The notes under the pieces: model-generated
Seen by the model: only the letters and a program-made list of their open reading frames with translations
Told to the model about the DNA's origin: nothing
The model's database searches: none
Assembly (NCBI GenBank): GCA_029261455.1
Contig: JAJDBH010000160.1
Coordinates: 1-63,800, forward strand
Direction of reading: 5' to 3'
Length of the DNA: 63,800 nt
DNA from: Nitrospinaceae bacterium
GTDB lineage: Bacteria > Nitrospinota > Nitrospinia > Nitrospinales > VA-1
Program-made: the position numbers and the translations under genes
In this document: positions 7,848 through 17,913 of the stretch, piece after piece
Numbering within the stretch: position 1 is the first letter of the stretch
Layout of the letters: each line of letters opens with the position of its first letter

Positions 7848-10800
7848 TAGTTCTTATCTCCAATGTTTATCATTAAAGCGGAATCTTGGAATAGAGCCTG
7901 GGTTCCGTTTGATTTTTCTTCACTCTTATTGTTCTTATCGCCTGAAGACGTTTTAATATTAGTAATTTGTTTCACGTCAACACTGGGTCCAGGAGAATAT
8001 GTATTTGGGTCCACCAAGGGCGCCTGATAGGGGAAAGTATTTGGCAATATCAGGTTCACCACCTCACTGGTTTTAGCATTTGTCGCACTCAATTCCAGAC
8101 GAAGATGGATCTTTGCCCTGGTCTTATATTTATTGGTTGATTCGGGCTTAAATTTTTTATCTTCAAGCTCTTGTTTAGATTTTCGTTTCGCCAACGGGAC
8201 CACCATCTCCAGAACATGAGGGTCAGCATTCCGCCCACCCGGTATAATGTAAGAAGGCGCGGGATAACTTTGCAAAAACTTTATCAAAGCCCAGGTTCCC
8301 GAATATGAAAAATGAACTTTATTTCCTTCAATCTGGGTGGGTCCGTTGGGAATTCTAATCGGCCCTCCAGGAAATTGTGGAGAATCCATCGCCCATTGCA
8401 ACTGAAGACTGATCGGCTGACCGCTTTCCCATGCTACTTTAGGCGGCCCTTTCAAATATTCAACCTTTTGGCTTCCGCTGGCAAACACCCACTCGATGAC
8501 CTGATTGGTGTGTGTGGATTTGCTGGGAAGGGGTTTGAAGTTTATATTTAGATTTATTTGACTGTTTGCCCCCTGGCTGGTCGGGATAAAGGTGTGCTGG
8601 AAAAATTTCCCGGCTTCATCGACCTGTTCAAAAAACTTTAATAATGAATTATTATCGGGATCAAACACGGCACGGTTTTTTATCTGTTTCCCCAGTTCCT
8701 TTTTAATGCTGTCAAAATAATTATAAAAAGTTTGTACGGCGATGGGGTCGACCTCTTCAATATTTTGATCGTTTAAGTTTGTTCGGGTGAATGGGTATTT
8801 CCCCTTCAGAAGCTGGTTGAACTTTCCTGCCAAAAGATTGTAATTTTTTTCAAAAGATACATCGACAAGATACCCACATCTTTCGAATAATTGTTGATTC
8901 AAGTTCAACCATATACCCGAAAATATATCGTCCGAATAATTTACACCCTTGGCCTGGCTCAGTTTTATTGAGCAATTCTCTTTATCCATGTCCAATAAGG
9001 TGGAACGAAAGAATTCTTCCATGCCTGCCAGCTTGCTTGATAAATCCTTACTCTTGTATGCGTTAACATCGCTCAACGTTGCTTGCCATCTGGCAGTTAC
9101 TATGTTGAGACCTGCGTCACCGGATTTTGGAAGTTTCTGGAGGAGTGAAAATACTGGTTGAACATATTTGTCGGATATATAAATAATTCTATCTCGCTGG
9201 GATTTCAAGTAATTTTCAAGCGAGTTTTTTCCTTTTATAAGATACGCATAGGCTAATAGGCTTGGGCTGCCCTTCCATTCATTGACACCATTATTGGATG
9301 CGTAAACTGGGTTGGCTTGGGACAACAGATCAACTTGATCTATGAGTCTCACTGCATAATTTCGCACCAACCCGGCAAAGGAACGGGTATCTGGTGAGTG
9401 CAATTTAGTCAGAACATCTATCAGTTGCAACAGCAACTTTGAACTTTTATTCAGGTTTTCAATTTGACTGGCCACTGTGTTTTCATTGACCAAAGCAATA
9501 CTCTTATCGGGTTGCGCAGAATATTTTTGAGCTCTGACAAGAAGATCATGAATGCTCACCAGCACACCTTCCAAGGCCAAATTCTCCACCTCACCTGTTA
9601 GAGGTGCTGGGAAGGCCTTTAGATCCTCATCAAGAAATTTTTGATATTCCTGATGAGTTTTTATTGCCTCACTTAATAAATCCGTATCCCAGCTCAGAAT
9701 TTGACCGGGTGGAAAATCGGGTTGCAATTCAAAAGATTCATAATCTCGCAAATCAAACTTCAAGAAACTGTGAACACTAATTTTTTTCAACATCAGCCGT
9801 ATTCCATCCACTTTCGGGCTAAAAGCAGGGGGGTCGCCGCCTTTTTCTGCGCTTATGAGAATTGGCCCCAGTTGAGATACTTTATAGCCTGAAATTCTTC
9901 TACTTATTCTTTGATCGCAATGTTCGCGATCAAAGTCTCTAATAGCGGACTTTAATAATTTTGTTTCTTTATATGCATACGTTCCCTCTAAAACTGTTAT
10001 TACTTTTCTTATGTCATCCTGGATGGTCTGGCAATACTTGAATCGCGACTTGTTATCATCAAGGCCGGCCCATAATGGGGACGCAAGAAGAGCATCCACT
10101 TTCTTTGTCTCGCTTACAAACTTTGCAACCATTCTGGATTGAGACAATAGAGTGATCATTTCTCCGTAAGGCTTCAGGCTAAAAGTTATATCTGACAACC
10201 TTGAATAGATAAGATCTTTTTTTGTCAGCAGATTGTGAATGTAATCCGCTCTCTGATTTATTTCCCTGATCACGTTAGCGCGATATGGATATATGCCATT
10301 AGGGAATCGGCCCGGATCTGGATAGGGGATAGGCCTTATAAGTTTCAAGGCCTGGCTATATAATTCTGAATCCTCTGTAAATGAGCTATTCAGTTTAAAC
10401 CCAAGTAAATATTTGACCAGCAGCCCCATATTTTCCAGAACATCATCGGACTTTAGATTTCCGCGACCTGGCCAATCATTATAAATCGCCCGAGTATTTT
10501 CAAATACTATTACCTGATTGATCATTTTTTGAAAAGATTGAACCTCAGCGTCCAGGCCATTTTCAAACATCGATTGAGTGGGCCCACCTTCATTTTCATA
10601 ATCACTTTCCTCTTGATTCGATTGACCGAGGTCATTAGCCTTCTTGGTGAGATTTAAATGCATTATATTGAAAATAATTTTTTGGAATCCTTCTGAAAAG
10701 AACTCCGTTATCCTTGAATCGAGATCAACTAAGTTGGAGGATGGAAAAGCAGCCCTTCTAAAGGTTCCTGAACTTATCTGCTCTAATTGCCTGAACAACC

Positions 10801-12151
10801 TCTCTTGGTCGGCGTTGCTTTCCTCCGCTGTAGGCAAAGTATTTTTCCGGATCTGAATAATATTCTTTATGTCTGCCAATGTTGTTGTTACTGAATCAAC
10901 ATCCTGTTTTAATTTGAAAGAATCCAACCCCACCCAAATTGAAAGGCCAAGAGCTAAAGCTACGGCTGTAAACTGCAGACGGCGTATGATCCTGTTGTTG
11001 GAGACCAGGGTTTTGGAAGCAGGGCGAGCCAGGTTTTTTTCTGGAAAAATTTTCTTTTGAAACAGGTCATTAATAAACAGGGATTTTGTATCAAACAATT
11101 TTGAAACCTGAAAATTGTCCGCAGGTTGTTTCAATTGGCCGGAAAAATACACCCCTCTAAAATAAAAAGATTCGTGATAAACAGTAGGTTTAAAAATACT
11201 ATCCAGGTAGATGGATAAGGCCTTTTGGGTTCTGCCCAGTTCCTGTGGGAAGATAAAAAAACCATCTATGTCTTCAATGGGGGCCGCGCTAGCCGCCATT
11301 TCCAATTGGATTCGGTTCAGGTTTTCACGAATTTCCTTATAAGCTTGATCCATCCAATTTACTGCAAAACTGGTGTCCAAAGTGTGCGGATTCGACCAAC
11401 CCACTATTTCGGATTCTCGCTTTGCAGCAAAAGGCCGCCAAAATCCCTCAAAGCCTGAGAGCTTTCCACATTGGGTCACTAAAACATAAACGGGGACAAT
11501 GAAACCGAATTGTTTTTGGATTTTGAGCAGGTCTCGATATACAAGCTCGCCTTTTTCTATAAGCCCTTCTTCACCGAAACCGCTTTCTGGGTATTCGAGC
11601 TCCTCTGCGGAAATTGTAAGGATTATCCCATCTATCGGCCGCTTGGGCCGGCATCTTTGAATTAAATTAAGAATTAAACTCCATACTTTGTTCTCGCCCG
11701 TGCCTTCTTTGCTTGCGAAATATTTCTCCCCAACATCCAGAATAATTCCCTTATTGAATAACCACCAATTGCATCCCTTATTTTTAAAAGTGCTGGATTT
11801 AAGTAATAAGCTGTCACTTTTTCTCAGGTCCAGGGATTCCAATACGCTAGCTTTCCCAGAGTCACTTTTGCCAAGCATCAGGTACCAGGGGGCTGCATAA
11901 CGCCATTGTTGACCCGTCACCATACTTTTTATTACATAGGTATATTGACTAAAGGTTCCTTTAATTTTGCTTCTTAATTTTTCCTTTTCTAAAGTACTTC
12001 CAGAAGCTTTTTCATCATCAGATGCTTCCGATTTAAACTCCAATAACACAGCTCGTCTAATGTAGAAAACTATAGCCAGGAATGCAACGGCAACTGAAAC
12101 AAAAAGGATCAGTATAAGAACACCCTCATTATTTAATATAAATTCATTCAT
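7847..12151 (-). CDS. tssM: T6SS membrane complex protein TssM (IcmF), with degenerate Walker A
   Basis: 1434 aa; N-terminal TM helices, PWYLMLGKSDSGKASVLE, large periplasmic region; adjacent to TssL. Confidence 0.92.
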   Translation of the reverse strand: MNEFILNNEGVLILILFVSVAVAFLAIVFYIRRAVLLEFKSEASDDEKASGSTLEKEKLRSKIKGTFSQYTYVIKSMVTGQQWRYAAPWYLMLGKSDSGKASVLESLDLRKSDSLLLKSSTFKNKGCNWWLFNKGIILDVGEKYFASKEGTGENKVWSLILNLIQRCRPKRPIDGIILTISAEELEYPESGFGEEGLIEKGELVYRDLLKIQKQFGFIVPVYVLVTQCGKLSGFEGFWRPFAAKRESEIVGWSNPHTLDTSFAVNWMDQAYKEIRENLNRIQLEMAASAAPIEDIDGFFIFPQELGRTQKALSIYLDSIFKPTVYHESFYFRGVYFSGQLKQPADNFQVSKLFDTKSLFINDLFQKKIFPEKNLARPASKTLVSNNRIIRRLQFTAVALALGLSIWVGLDSFKLKQDVDSVTTTLADIKNIIQIRKNTLPTAEESNADQERLFRQLEQISSGTFRRAAFPSSNLVDLDSRITEFFSEGFQKIIFNIMHLNLTKKANDLGQSNQEESDYENEGGPTQSMFENGLDAEVQSFQKMINQVIVFENTRAIYNDWPGRGNLKSDDVLENMGLLVKYLLGFKLNSSFTEDSELYSQALKLIRPIPYPDPGRFPNGIYPYRANVIREINQRADYIHNLLTKKDLIYSRLSDITFSLKPYGEMITLLSQSRMVAKFVSETKKVDALLASPLWAGLDDNKSRFKYCQTIQDDIRKVITVLEGTYAYKETKLLKSAIRDFDREHCDQRISRRISGYKVSQLGPILISAEKGGDPPAFSPKVDGIRLMLKKISVHSFLKFDLRDYESFELQPDFPPGQILSWDTDLLSEAIKTHQEYQKFLDEDLKAFPAPLTGEVENLALEGVLVSIHDLLVRAQKYSAQPDKSIALVNENTVASQIENLNKSSKLLLQLIDVLTKLHSPDTRSFAGLVRNYAVRLIDQVDLLSQANPVYASNNGVNEWKGSPSLLAYAYLIKGKNSLENYLKSQRDRIIYISDKYVQPVFSLLQKLPKSGDAGLNIVTARWQATLSDVNAYKSKDLSSKLAGMEEFFRSTLLDMDKENCSIKLSQAKGVNYSDDIFSGIWLNLNQQLFERCGYLVDVSFEKNYNLLAGKFNQLLKGKYPFTRTNLNDQNIEEVDPIAVQTFYNYFDSIKKELGKQIKNRAVFDPDNNSLLKFFEQVDEAGKFFQHTFIPTSQGANSQINLNINFKPLPSKSTHTNQVIEWVFASGSQKVEYLKGPPKVAWESGQPISLQLQWAMDSPQFPGGPIRIPNGPTQIEGNKVHFSYSGTWALIKFLQSYPAPSYIIPGGRNADPHVLEMVVPLAKRKSKQELEDKKFKPESTNKYKTRAKIHLRLELSATNAKTSEVVNLILPNTFPYQAPLVDPNTYSPGPSVDVKQITNIKTSSGDKNNKSEEKSNGTQALFQDSALMINIGDKN

Positions 12152-12181
12152 TCCATTGGCCTGATTTGCGTAGAGCTTGAC

Positions 12182-13006
12182 TCACGGTGTGCCTCCTAGC
12201 CCGGCATTCAAAAGCAATTGGAGAGGTTCCGTAAACTTTTCCCATATAAAATAGGTGGTGCCCAGATACCCTAGTATGATCAGGAGCAATATATTGGTCT
12301 GACTCTGGCGGAGCGAAAGTTTTGTTTCACTTCCCTCACTCAATGTATGTTCATAAGAGTCAATAAACATTGGCAGGCTTTCATCTCCAAATCGGGCATT
12401 GCTCTCACGTATCCATGTTGTCAAATTATTTCTGTAACGAGATATCAGGTTTTCATGATATTTTTGTAATTCGATACCTTCGTGACTTGACTCGCCGAAT
12501 GTTTTTATGGACCTGTATTTTCCTAGAAAGCCCAGGCGTAGTGTAAACAGATAAATAATAGCAAGATCAACATGGGTTCTATTCGGAACTCTCACGTCCA
12601 TCAAATCATCCAAATCGACATAGACTTTCTCTCCAGCCATTCGTGTTCGGAACAAGGCAGTTTCTATAAGATGGTTGTTCCAGTTTTCTTTTTGAGCCCA
12701 TGAAACATCAAACATGAAAATTTCGTCCGCCAGTGCCGCCATGGCAAGCTGGGCTTTTTGATACAGCTCTATTTCATTGATGATTCCTCTTTGTTTAACT
12801 TCCATTTCTTGGATTTCAAGCAATGAAGAAAGAGTATTGCTGACCTCACTGGCAGTTAGAAAGCTCTTCGCCGAAACTTCATCACCCGCATGCTTTTTTT
12901 CAGGAAGCTGTTGCTTTTTGATGATTTGTTTAATACGTATCACCTCATTGAAAAAGCTCTGGAAATTGCGCAGTTGAATTCCAATACTTCCGTAATCAGT
13001 ATTCAT
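12182..13006 (-). CDS. tssL: T6SS protein TssL (DotU/IcmH), C-terminal TM helix
   Basis: 274 aa; MAALADEIFMFDVSW...NNHLIETALFRTRMAGEKVYVDLDDLM...TLRLGFLGKYR; single C-terminal TM. Confidence 0.92.
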   Translation of the reverse strand: MNTDYGSIGIQLRNFQSFFNEVIRIKQIIKKQQLPEKKHAGDEVSAKSFLTASEVSNTLSSLLEIQEMEVKQRGIINEIELYQKAQLAMAALADEIFMFDVSWAQKENWNNHLIETALFRTRMAGEKVYVDLDDLMDVRVPNRTHVDLAIIYLFTLRLGFLGKYRSIKTFGESSHEGIELQKYHENLISRYRNNLTTWIRESNARFGDESLPMFIDSYEHTLSEGSETKLSLRQSQTNILLLIILGYLGTTYFIWEKFTEPLQLLLNAGLGGTP

Positions 13007-13063
13007 TTTAAAAATTCATCCATTCATTTATTATTAAACGGTTTCCTAAATACTTCAGAAAAC

Positions 13064-13858
13064 TCATTTCATATATTGAATTAAGACGGGTGGCCCGGAC
13101 GCAGCCACTCTTCCCATTCTATCTGCATCCGATTCCAGCGCATGGTCCACCACCACAGCCGTTCCGCCTCCGAACGGATTTGACACTTTTCCTTTTCTTT
13201 GCTGGATAACATGAGTCAATTCATGCCCAAGTAATCGCTGCCCCTGGATACTCATTGGGTTATATTGACCGGGGGCAAAATGGATATCACTTCCATGGGT
13301 ATATGCCAACGCACCGATGGACGACACATGTAAGCCAATATGGACTCTTACATCAGAAAAATCGTCCCCAAATATAGACTCCATCTTCGCTTGGACCCCT
13401 ACAGGCAATGGTTGCCCAGAAACTCTTGGTGGCGGAGTTTGCAATAAATAAGCGGTACCTTTTCTGTCTGCACCTAATTCCTGTTGTACTACTTTTTTTT
13501 GAACAACCTTAAAACTATCCAATTGCATGAAAGCCCCATTTTGCAACGGTGATGAACCTGATGCAGGTTTTGGCGAATTGTTCTTATTACTCAGAACAGA
13601 GGGAGAATTCATGTTTGAAAATCCAGATTTTGGAAAATGTTGGTCCAACATTTCATGATTATGAGATGAATCGAAGGCCCTTCCCTCATGGGGCAAAATA
13701 CTACGAGGTTTAACTCCCGGTTTTAGTTGCATCCCCTGAGAATGAGTGACTTCATTGCTGTCTGTCGACTTAGCGCTTAAAGATGGTTGAGAAACAGGGA
13801 ACCGGGGCTCGCCTGTCATGAAAAAACCTTGGATAATAATGTTTGAATTCATAATCAA
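13064..13858 (-). CDS. DUF4157 domain protein (eCIS-type metallopeptidase-like), standalone, with VQAKM motif
   Basis: VQAKMESIFGDDFSDVRVHIG...GALAYTHGSDIHFAPGQYNP...LLGHELTHVIQQRKG...LESDADRMG. Confidence 0.9.
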   Translation of the reverse strand: MIMNSNIIIQGFFMTGEPRFPVSQPSLSAKSTDSNEVTHSQGMQLKPGVKPRSILPHEGRAFDSSHNHEMLDQHFPKSGFSNMNSPSVLSNKNNSPKPASGSSPLQNGAFMQLDSFKVVQKKVVQQELGADRKGTAYLLQTPPPRVSGQPLPVGVQAKMESIFGDDFSDVRVHIGLHVSSIGALAYTHGSDIHFAPGQYNPMSIQGQRLLGHELTHVIQQRKGKVSNPFGGGTAVVVDHALESDADRMGRVAASGPPVLIQYMK

Positions 13859-13890
13859 CCTTACTCTTATCAGTAATTTATTTGTATCAA

Positions 13891-15258
13891 CTAGCCTTGA
13901 ATGTCTGAACTAAATTTTTTCTCTTTATCTTGACTAGCATAAAAAACCATGGCCTCCGGGTGCGGACTTAAGCTTTCACTCCCCATACTATTAATGACTT
14001 CCAAGTCCTCCCCTTCAATACAGCTTTCAGGAGTAAGGTTAATTTTGAAAAGGCTTTCACCAGGCCCCAGAAAAATTTTTAACTCACCAGGATCTTTGAC
14101 ATGAACTCTTTGTGCGCCACCAGCCCGTTGCTTAGTAATTGAAGCAATTTTCGACTTAGTTCCAATAATGCACTCACTGATCCATTCAATATGGCTTTTC
14201 GAAGATGATTGCGATGCTCCGATGACACTAATGATTAAAGTTTTGAGTCCACGAAATTCTTCTTTTGGCAGACAGAAATGCCCCTCTTTGATTTTTATAA
14301 ATGGTAAAGCGTTATAAGATAATTGCGCCATCAAAAGAGTTTCTTCTATCATTCCTTTAACCTTGTCAAAACAAGGTCTAAAATCATTATGGGAATAGCT
14401 TGGAAGAGGTTCGGGAACCATCCCCTGCTTTAAACTAGCAAGTGCTCCAATCATTCGTGCCAAGCTCTCATAAATTTTAAAGGGATGAGCTGAGCCCGAT
14501 TGGATGAGAATTTCCAGAGCAGGCAATTCCATCACTAAATGCTGAACCATGAATTGGTGTTGCTGAATTAATGCCTCACCTGAAACCTTCTTCCCGGGGT
14601 TAATTGAGGAAGCCAGAAGCTCTGCAATTTTTCTCACCTCGGCAAGGATATCTATGACCTCCCGCCCCAGAATCGAATCACTGCCCACAAAAAGTTGTGG
14701 CCGCAGATATAAAGTTTCCTTATAGCCGGCTTTTTCTTGAGTCAGTTTTGCCAGGGGAATGGTTACAAACTTACTGTTCTCAGCTGGCATTAACTCTAAT
14801 TTCGGTCTTAATCTTTGTATAGTAGTTATTATTTCTGCCGAATTTTCATCTTCGACATTAACCTCATCAATTGAGTCATAACGAGCCACTTCAGCATAAG
14901 GGTTGGCCGATTTTGATTTACGAATCGGGACTCCATGAAAAATAGTCAGTTCTTCACCCTTCTTTTTAAGATGTTTTCTAACGTCTATCTGTAAATCCCC
15001 ATCTTCATTTCTATCATGGAAAACGTTTAGACCATCGGGCATGACAGCCTTAAGCGAATCTATTTGAAAGATGCCACCAACTATTTTTTCCCGATCAACT
15101 TCAAGCGACAAAGTTCCCCAGAAGAAGGGATTGAGTTGCGCCATTAAATGGGATAATTGATGTTCAATACGAAGAGTTTGTTGTTGGAAATGTTGGGGTG
15201 ACAACAACATCCCCTCCCACCATTGCACAGCATCAGGAGTTCTTTTTAATATTCCCAT
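13891..15258 (-). CDS. tssK: T6SS baseplate protein TssK
   Basis: 455 aa; VQWWEGMLLSPQHFQQQTLRIEHQL, typical TssK N-terminus. Confidence 0.95.
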   Translation of the reverse strand: MGILKRTPDAVQWWEGMLLSPQHFQQQTLRIEHQLSHLMAQLNPFFWGTLSLEVDREKIVGGIFQIDSLKAVMPDGLNVFHDRNEDGDLQIDVRKHLKKKGEELTIFHGVPIRKSKSANPYAEVARYDSIDEVNVEDENSAEIITTIQRLRPKLELMPAENSKFVTIPLAKLTQEKAGYKETLYLRPQLFVGSDSILGREVIDILAEVRKIAELLASSINPGKKVSGEALIQQHQFMVQHLVMELPALEILIQSGSAHPFKIYESLARMIGALASLKQGMVPEPLPSYSHNDFRPCFDKVKGMIEETLLMAQLSYNALPFIKIKEGHFCLPKEEFRGLKTLIISVIGASQSSSKSHIEWISECIIGTKSKIASITKQRAGGAQRVHVKDPGELKIFLGPGESLFKINLTPESCIEGEDLEVINSMGSESLSPHPEAMVFYASQDKEKKFSSDIQG

Positions 15259-15320
15259 CGCACTTTTCCTTTTATCGTTCCTAATGAATCTTAAATTTGA
15301 GTTACCTTGAGAAGCATCTC

Positions 15321-15809
15321 TTATAAAGTTTTAATTGTAAAATTGAGCTCTCCCAAATTAAGCTCAAAATATTTTAATTGGTCGACGCGCGCACGATGAA
15401 AATCATTTTGCGTAGAGTAATTTGCAAATATAAAAATCCCTGCAGCTTTTTCCATATGGGCGGGATATGGTTTTTTGGGAGCGACTTGCCCGGGAACCAA
15501 CTCCCAGGAAACAACATCAAACCCAGTTGGAAAATTCAACCGATAGTTATCCCTTTCCTTGAACCAGTCCTGCGCATTTATTTTTTCCAACTTCCCAATC
15601 AAGTTTTTGTCATATGCAAATATAAGATCAAAAGCAATGGCTGAATTTTGATTGGCTTTTTGGTCAACGACTATTTCAAAATCTTCAAATTCATTTGCAC
15701 TGCTCCAGAAATAAAGTGTATTTTTCATGGTAGAACAGCTCATCTGGGGAATTCCCATACAAACAACAATAATAATCAGAAAAATATTCTTTTTTAAATT
15801 TATATGCAT
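15321..15809 (-). CDS. tssJ: T6SS outer-membrane lipoprotein TssJ (start re-assigned to internal Met)
   Basis: MHINLKKNIFLIIIVVCMGIPQMSCS lipobox, then ~130 aa beta-sandwich-like region; internal ATG removes overlap with the upstream gene. Confidence 0.8.
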   Translation of the reverse strand: MHINLKKNIFLIIIVVCMGIPQMSCSTMKNTLYFWSSANEFEDFEIVVDQKANQNSAIAFDLIFAYDKNLIGKLEKINAQDWFKERDNYRLNFPTGFDVVSWELVPGQVAPKKPYPAHMEKAAGIFIFANYSTQNDFHRARVDQLKYFELNLGELNFTIKTL

Positions 15810-15832
15810 CCTATTATCCTTCTTATTTCCCC

Positions 15833-16210
15833 TCACCTGAATATCCACATCAAAACCTGACAGGGAATAAGTGTTGCACCAGGAGCATTGGTCAGATTTT
15901 GAATTGTTGTGTCCAGCCAACGTGTAGCAGGAATACAAATAATAAACAGCAAGGTACTTCCAAATATGTGAGTGGATGTCAAACATGCAGTTCCACTTCC
16001 CACCCCGGGACCAACGCTTCCGATCGTTGCAGGTTCCATAGTCAACATATTATGAACAGGCATGCAATCAACAAAAATATTAGGGACAGTGGGTATAGCT
16101 GTAGCAAGATCTGCCATATTGGCAGATGGAACCACCACTGGAGGAACCAAGTCAGCATCTGGAAATGCAAAATTCATCCCTAAAGGGCACTGTGTATTTT
16201 GTGCTGGCAT
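15833..16210 (-). CDS. PAAR-like DUF4150 protein
   Basis: 125 aa; MPAQNTQCPLGMNFAFPDADLVP...VDCMPVHNM...GVGSGTACLTSTHIFGS. Confidence 0.85.
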   Translation of the reverse strand: MPAQNTQCPLGMNFAFPDADLVPPVVVPSANMADLATAIPTVPNIFVDCMPVHNMLTMEPATIGSVGPGVGSGTACLTSTHIFGSTLLFIICIPATRWLDTTIQNLTNAPGATLIPCQVLMWIFR

Positions 16211-16215
16211 AGTTT

Positions 16216-16812
16216 TTATCCCATATTTATTCGTTCGGCGTCTATTCGTATATCTTCTTCAGCGATGATTAATTGATTTTTTCCTCGGGTACTTAAAATT
16301 TGTTTGGCCTCAATATTTACCTGTTGGGCAGTCAATGAACTATGATTAGCAGTTTGCATTAAGATACCGGACAAGGAAGTAAACATGTTTTGTGCTACTA
16401 CTTTCAGGTTCCCAAGGCATGCTGAAATGGATAGTGATCCAAAACTTGAAATATCCACCGACTCCGTCCCATGCAACTTCAAATGCTTTGCATTGATGGA
16501 TAATTCTTTTGACTGATTCACCGACAACTCAATATTAAGAGAGGTGTCAGAGTTCTCTTCCCACCTACGGTCTAGTATGCTCAACAAAAAGGCTTTGTTC
16601 TTTGCACCTGTGGAATATAAAACCAAATCACCTTCCTTGGGCGAAACCAGACAACTAATAGATCGATCGGCTATTAACCTATGGTCAATAAGTACCTGCC
16701 CATTTTGACGGCACTCAGTAATCCGACCATACTTTAGAACTGTGTCACTTGAATTACAGGCACTATTTTTCTCTTCAAGAACAGATATAGAACCCATTGG
16801 ATTTGAAAACAT
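16216..16812 (-). CDS. DUF3540-like protein
   Basis: 198 aa; GRITECRQNGQVLIDH...SCLVSPKEGDLVLYS and C-terminal beta-helix-like region; location between PAAR-like and pentapeptide/DUF2169 genes. Confidence 0.7.
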   Translation of the reverse strand: MFSNPMGSISVLEEKNSACNSSDTVLKYGRITECRQNGQVLIDHRLIADRSISCLVSPKEGDLVLYSTGAKNKAFLLSILDRRWEENSDTSLNIELSVNQSKELSINAKHLKLHGTESVDISSFGSLSISACLGNLKVVAQNMFTSLSGILMQTANHSSLTAQQVNIEAKQILSTRGKNQLIIAEEDIRIDAERINMG

Positions 16813-16848
16813 TAAACTCCCTTTCTCTTACTCCAAGACAATAAAACC

Positions 16849-17907
16849 CTACGCATTTGCTCCCAAAAATTGTTCGGCTTCTGCTAGATCTTTATGGGTT
16901 TCTAATGCGTTTTTTCGGTTTGACCCCATCCAGTCAACATTATTTATTATTGTTTGATGAAAATTTGTCCCCGTTAATATCGACCTTAAAAACTTCGAGT
17001 CATTTAGAAAAGCATGTGAAAAGTTTGAACCGGTCAAGTCGCAATTCTCAAAAATAGTTCCGTCACAATGAACTTGCGGCAATTGCCCATTTTTGAGGTT
17101 TGAATTTGAGAAATACGCATTTGATAAATTTGCCTCCTGGAAGTTAGCTTGCTCAATATCTGTTTTTTGCATGCTTGCATTGGTCAGGTTTGCACCAATA
17201 AACAATGCCTGCTTTGCTTTTGCATGATTTAAATTGGCTTCTTTTAAATTGGCCTGGCTGAAATTTGAATTCGTCAGATCCGCCCCTTCCAGACTAGCCC
17301 CTTCAAAATTACTTTCTGGAAACATACATTGAACAAAATGGTAGCCCTCAAGGTTCAAGCCCTTGAAGTTGGATTTCATCAATAACATCTGGTTGAAACG
17401 TGTATTCTTAATAATGGCTTTTGTGAAATCCGGATCTGTGATGTGTACGATATTAAATGTGACTCCGGATAAATCCGCACCCTCGATTTGACACTTTAAA
17501 AGCATGACTTTTTCAAATGAGGAATTCTTTAACAGTGCTTTTCTCAGGTCACACTCGGTGAATATTGCCCTGTAAATTCTTTGCCCTGTTAAATCCGCAT
17601 CGCTAAAGTTTACCCGAGTGAACAGGGTCTCCTTTATATCCAAACCTTTCATGATGGCTCCTGAGAGATCAGTCTCAACCAGATTGCTTTTTTGAAAATT
17701 TGTATTCTTAAAATCGCAGTCCGTAAAAGAGCATTGCACCAGCTGTGCCTTTTTAAAACTAGCCTCTACCAGCAGGCATTTATTGAACACTATATTTACA
17801 AATATCCCATTGCTAAAATCCAGCCCAGTAAAGTCCCGATCACTAAACGTTATATTCAAAACTGGAAGATTCAGTTTGATATTATTTAAAATCTCCTGGG
17901 TATCCAT
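16849..17907 (-). CDS. Pentapeptide-repeat protein
   Basis: 352 aa; many A(D/N)LXX repeats, e.g. ANLKEANLNHAKAKQALFIGANLTNASM. Confidence 0.9.
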   Translation of the reverse strand: MDTQEILNNIKLNLPVLNITFSDRDFTGLDFSNGIFVNIVFNKCLLVEASFKKAQLVQCSFTDCDFKNTNFQKSNLVETDLSGAIMKGLDIKETLFTRVNFSDADLTGQRIYRAIFTECDLRKALLKNSSFEKVMLLKCQIEGADLSGVTFNIVHITDPDFTKAIIKNTRFNQMLLMKSNFKGLNLEGYHFVQCMFPESNFEGASLEGADLTNSNFSQANLKEANLNHAKAKQALFIGANLTNASMQKTDIEQANFQEANLSNAYFSNSNLKNGQLPQVHCDGTIFENCDLTGSNFSHAFLNDSKFLRSILTGTNFHQTIINNVDWMGSNRKNALETHKDLAEAEQFLGANA

Positions 17908-17913
17908 TTTCCC

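Noticed and set aside
15810-15986. N-terminal extension of the 221-aa TssJ ORF
   Set aside because: The extension overlaps the DUF4150 gene; internal Met at 15809 gives a proper lipoprotein signal peptide.
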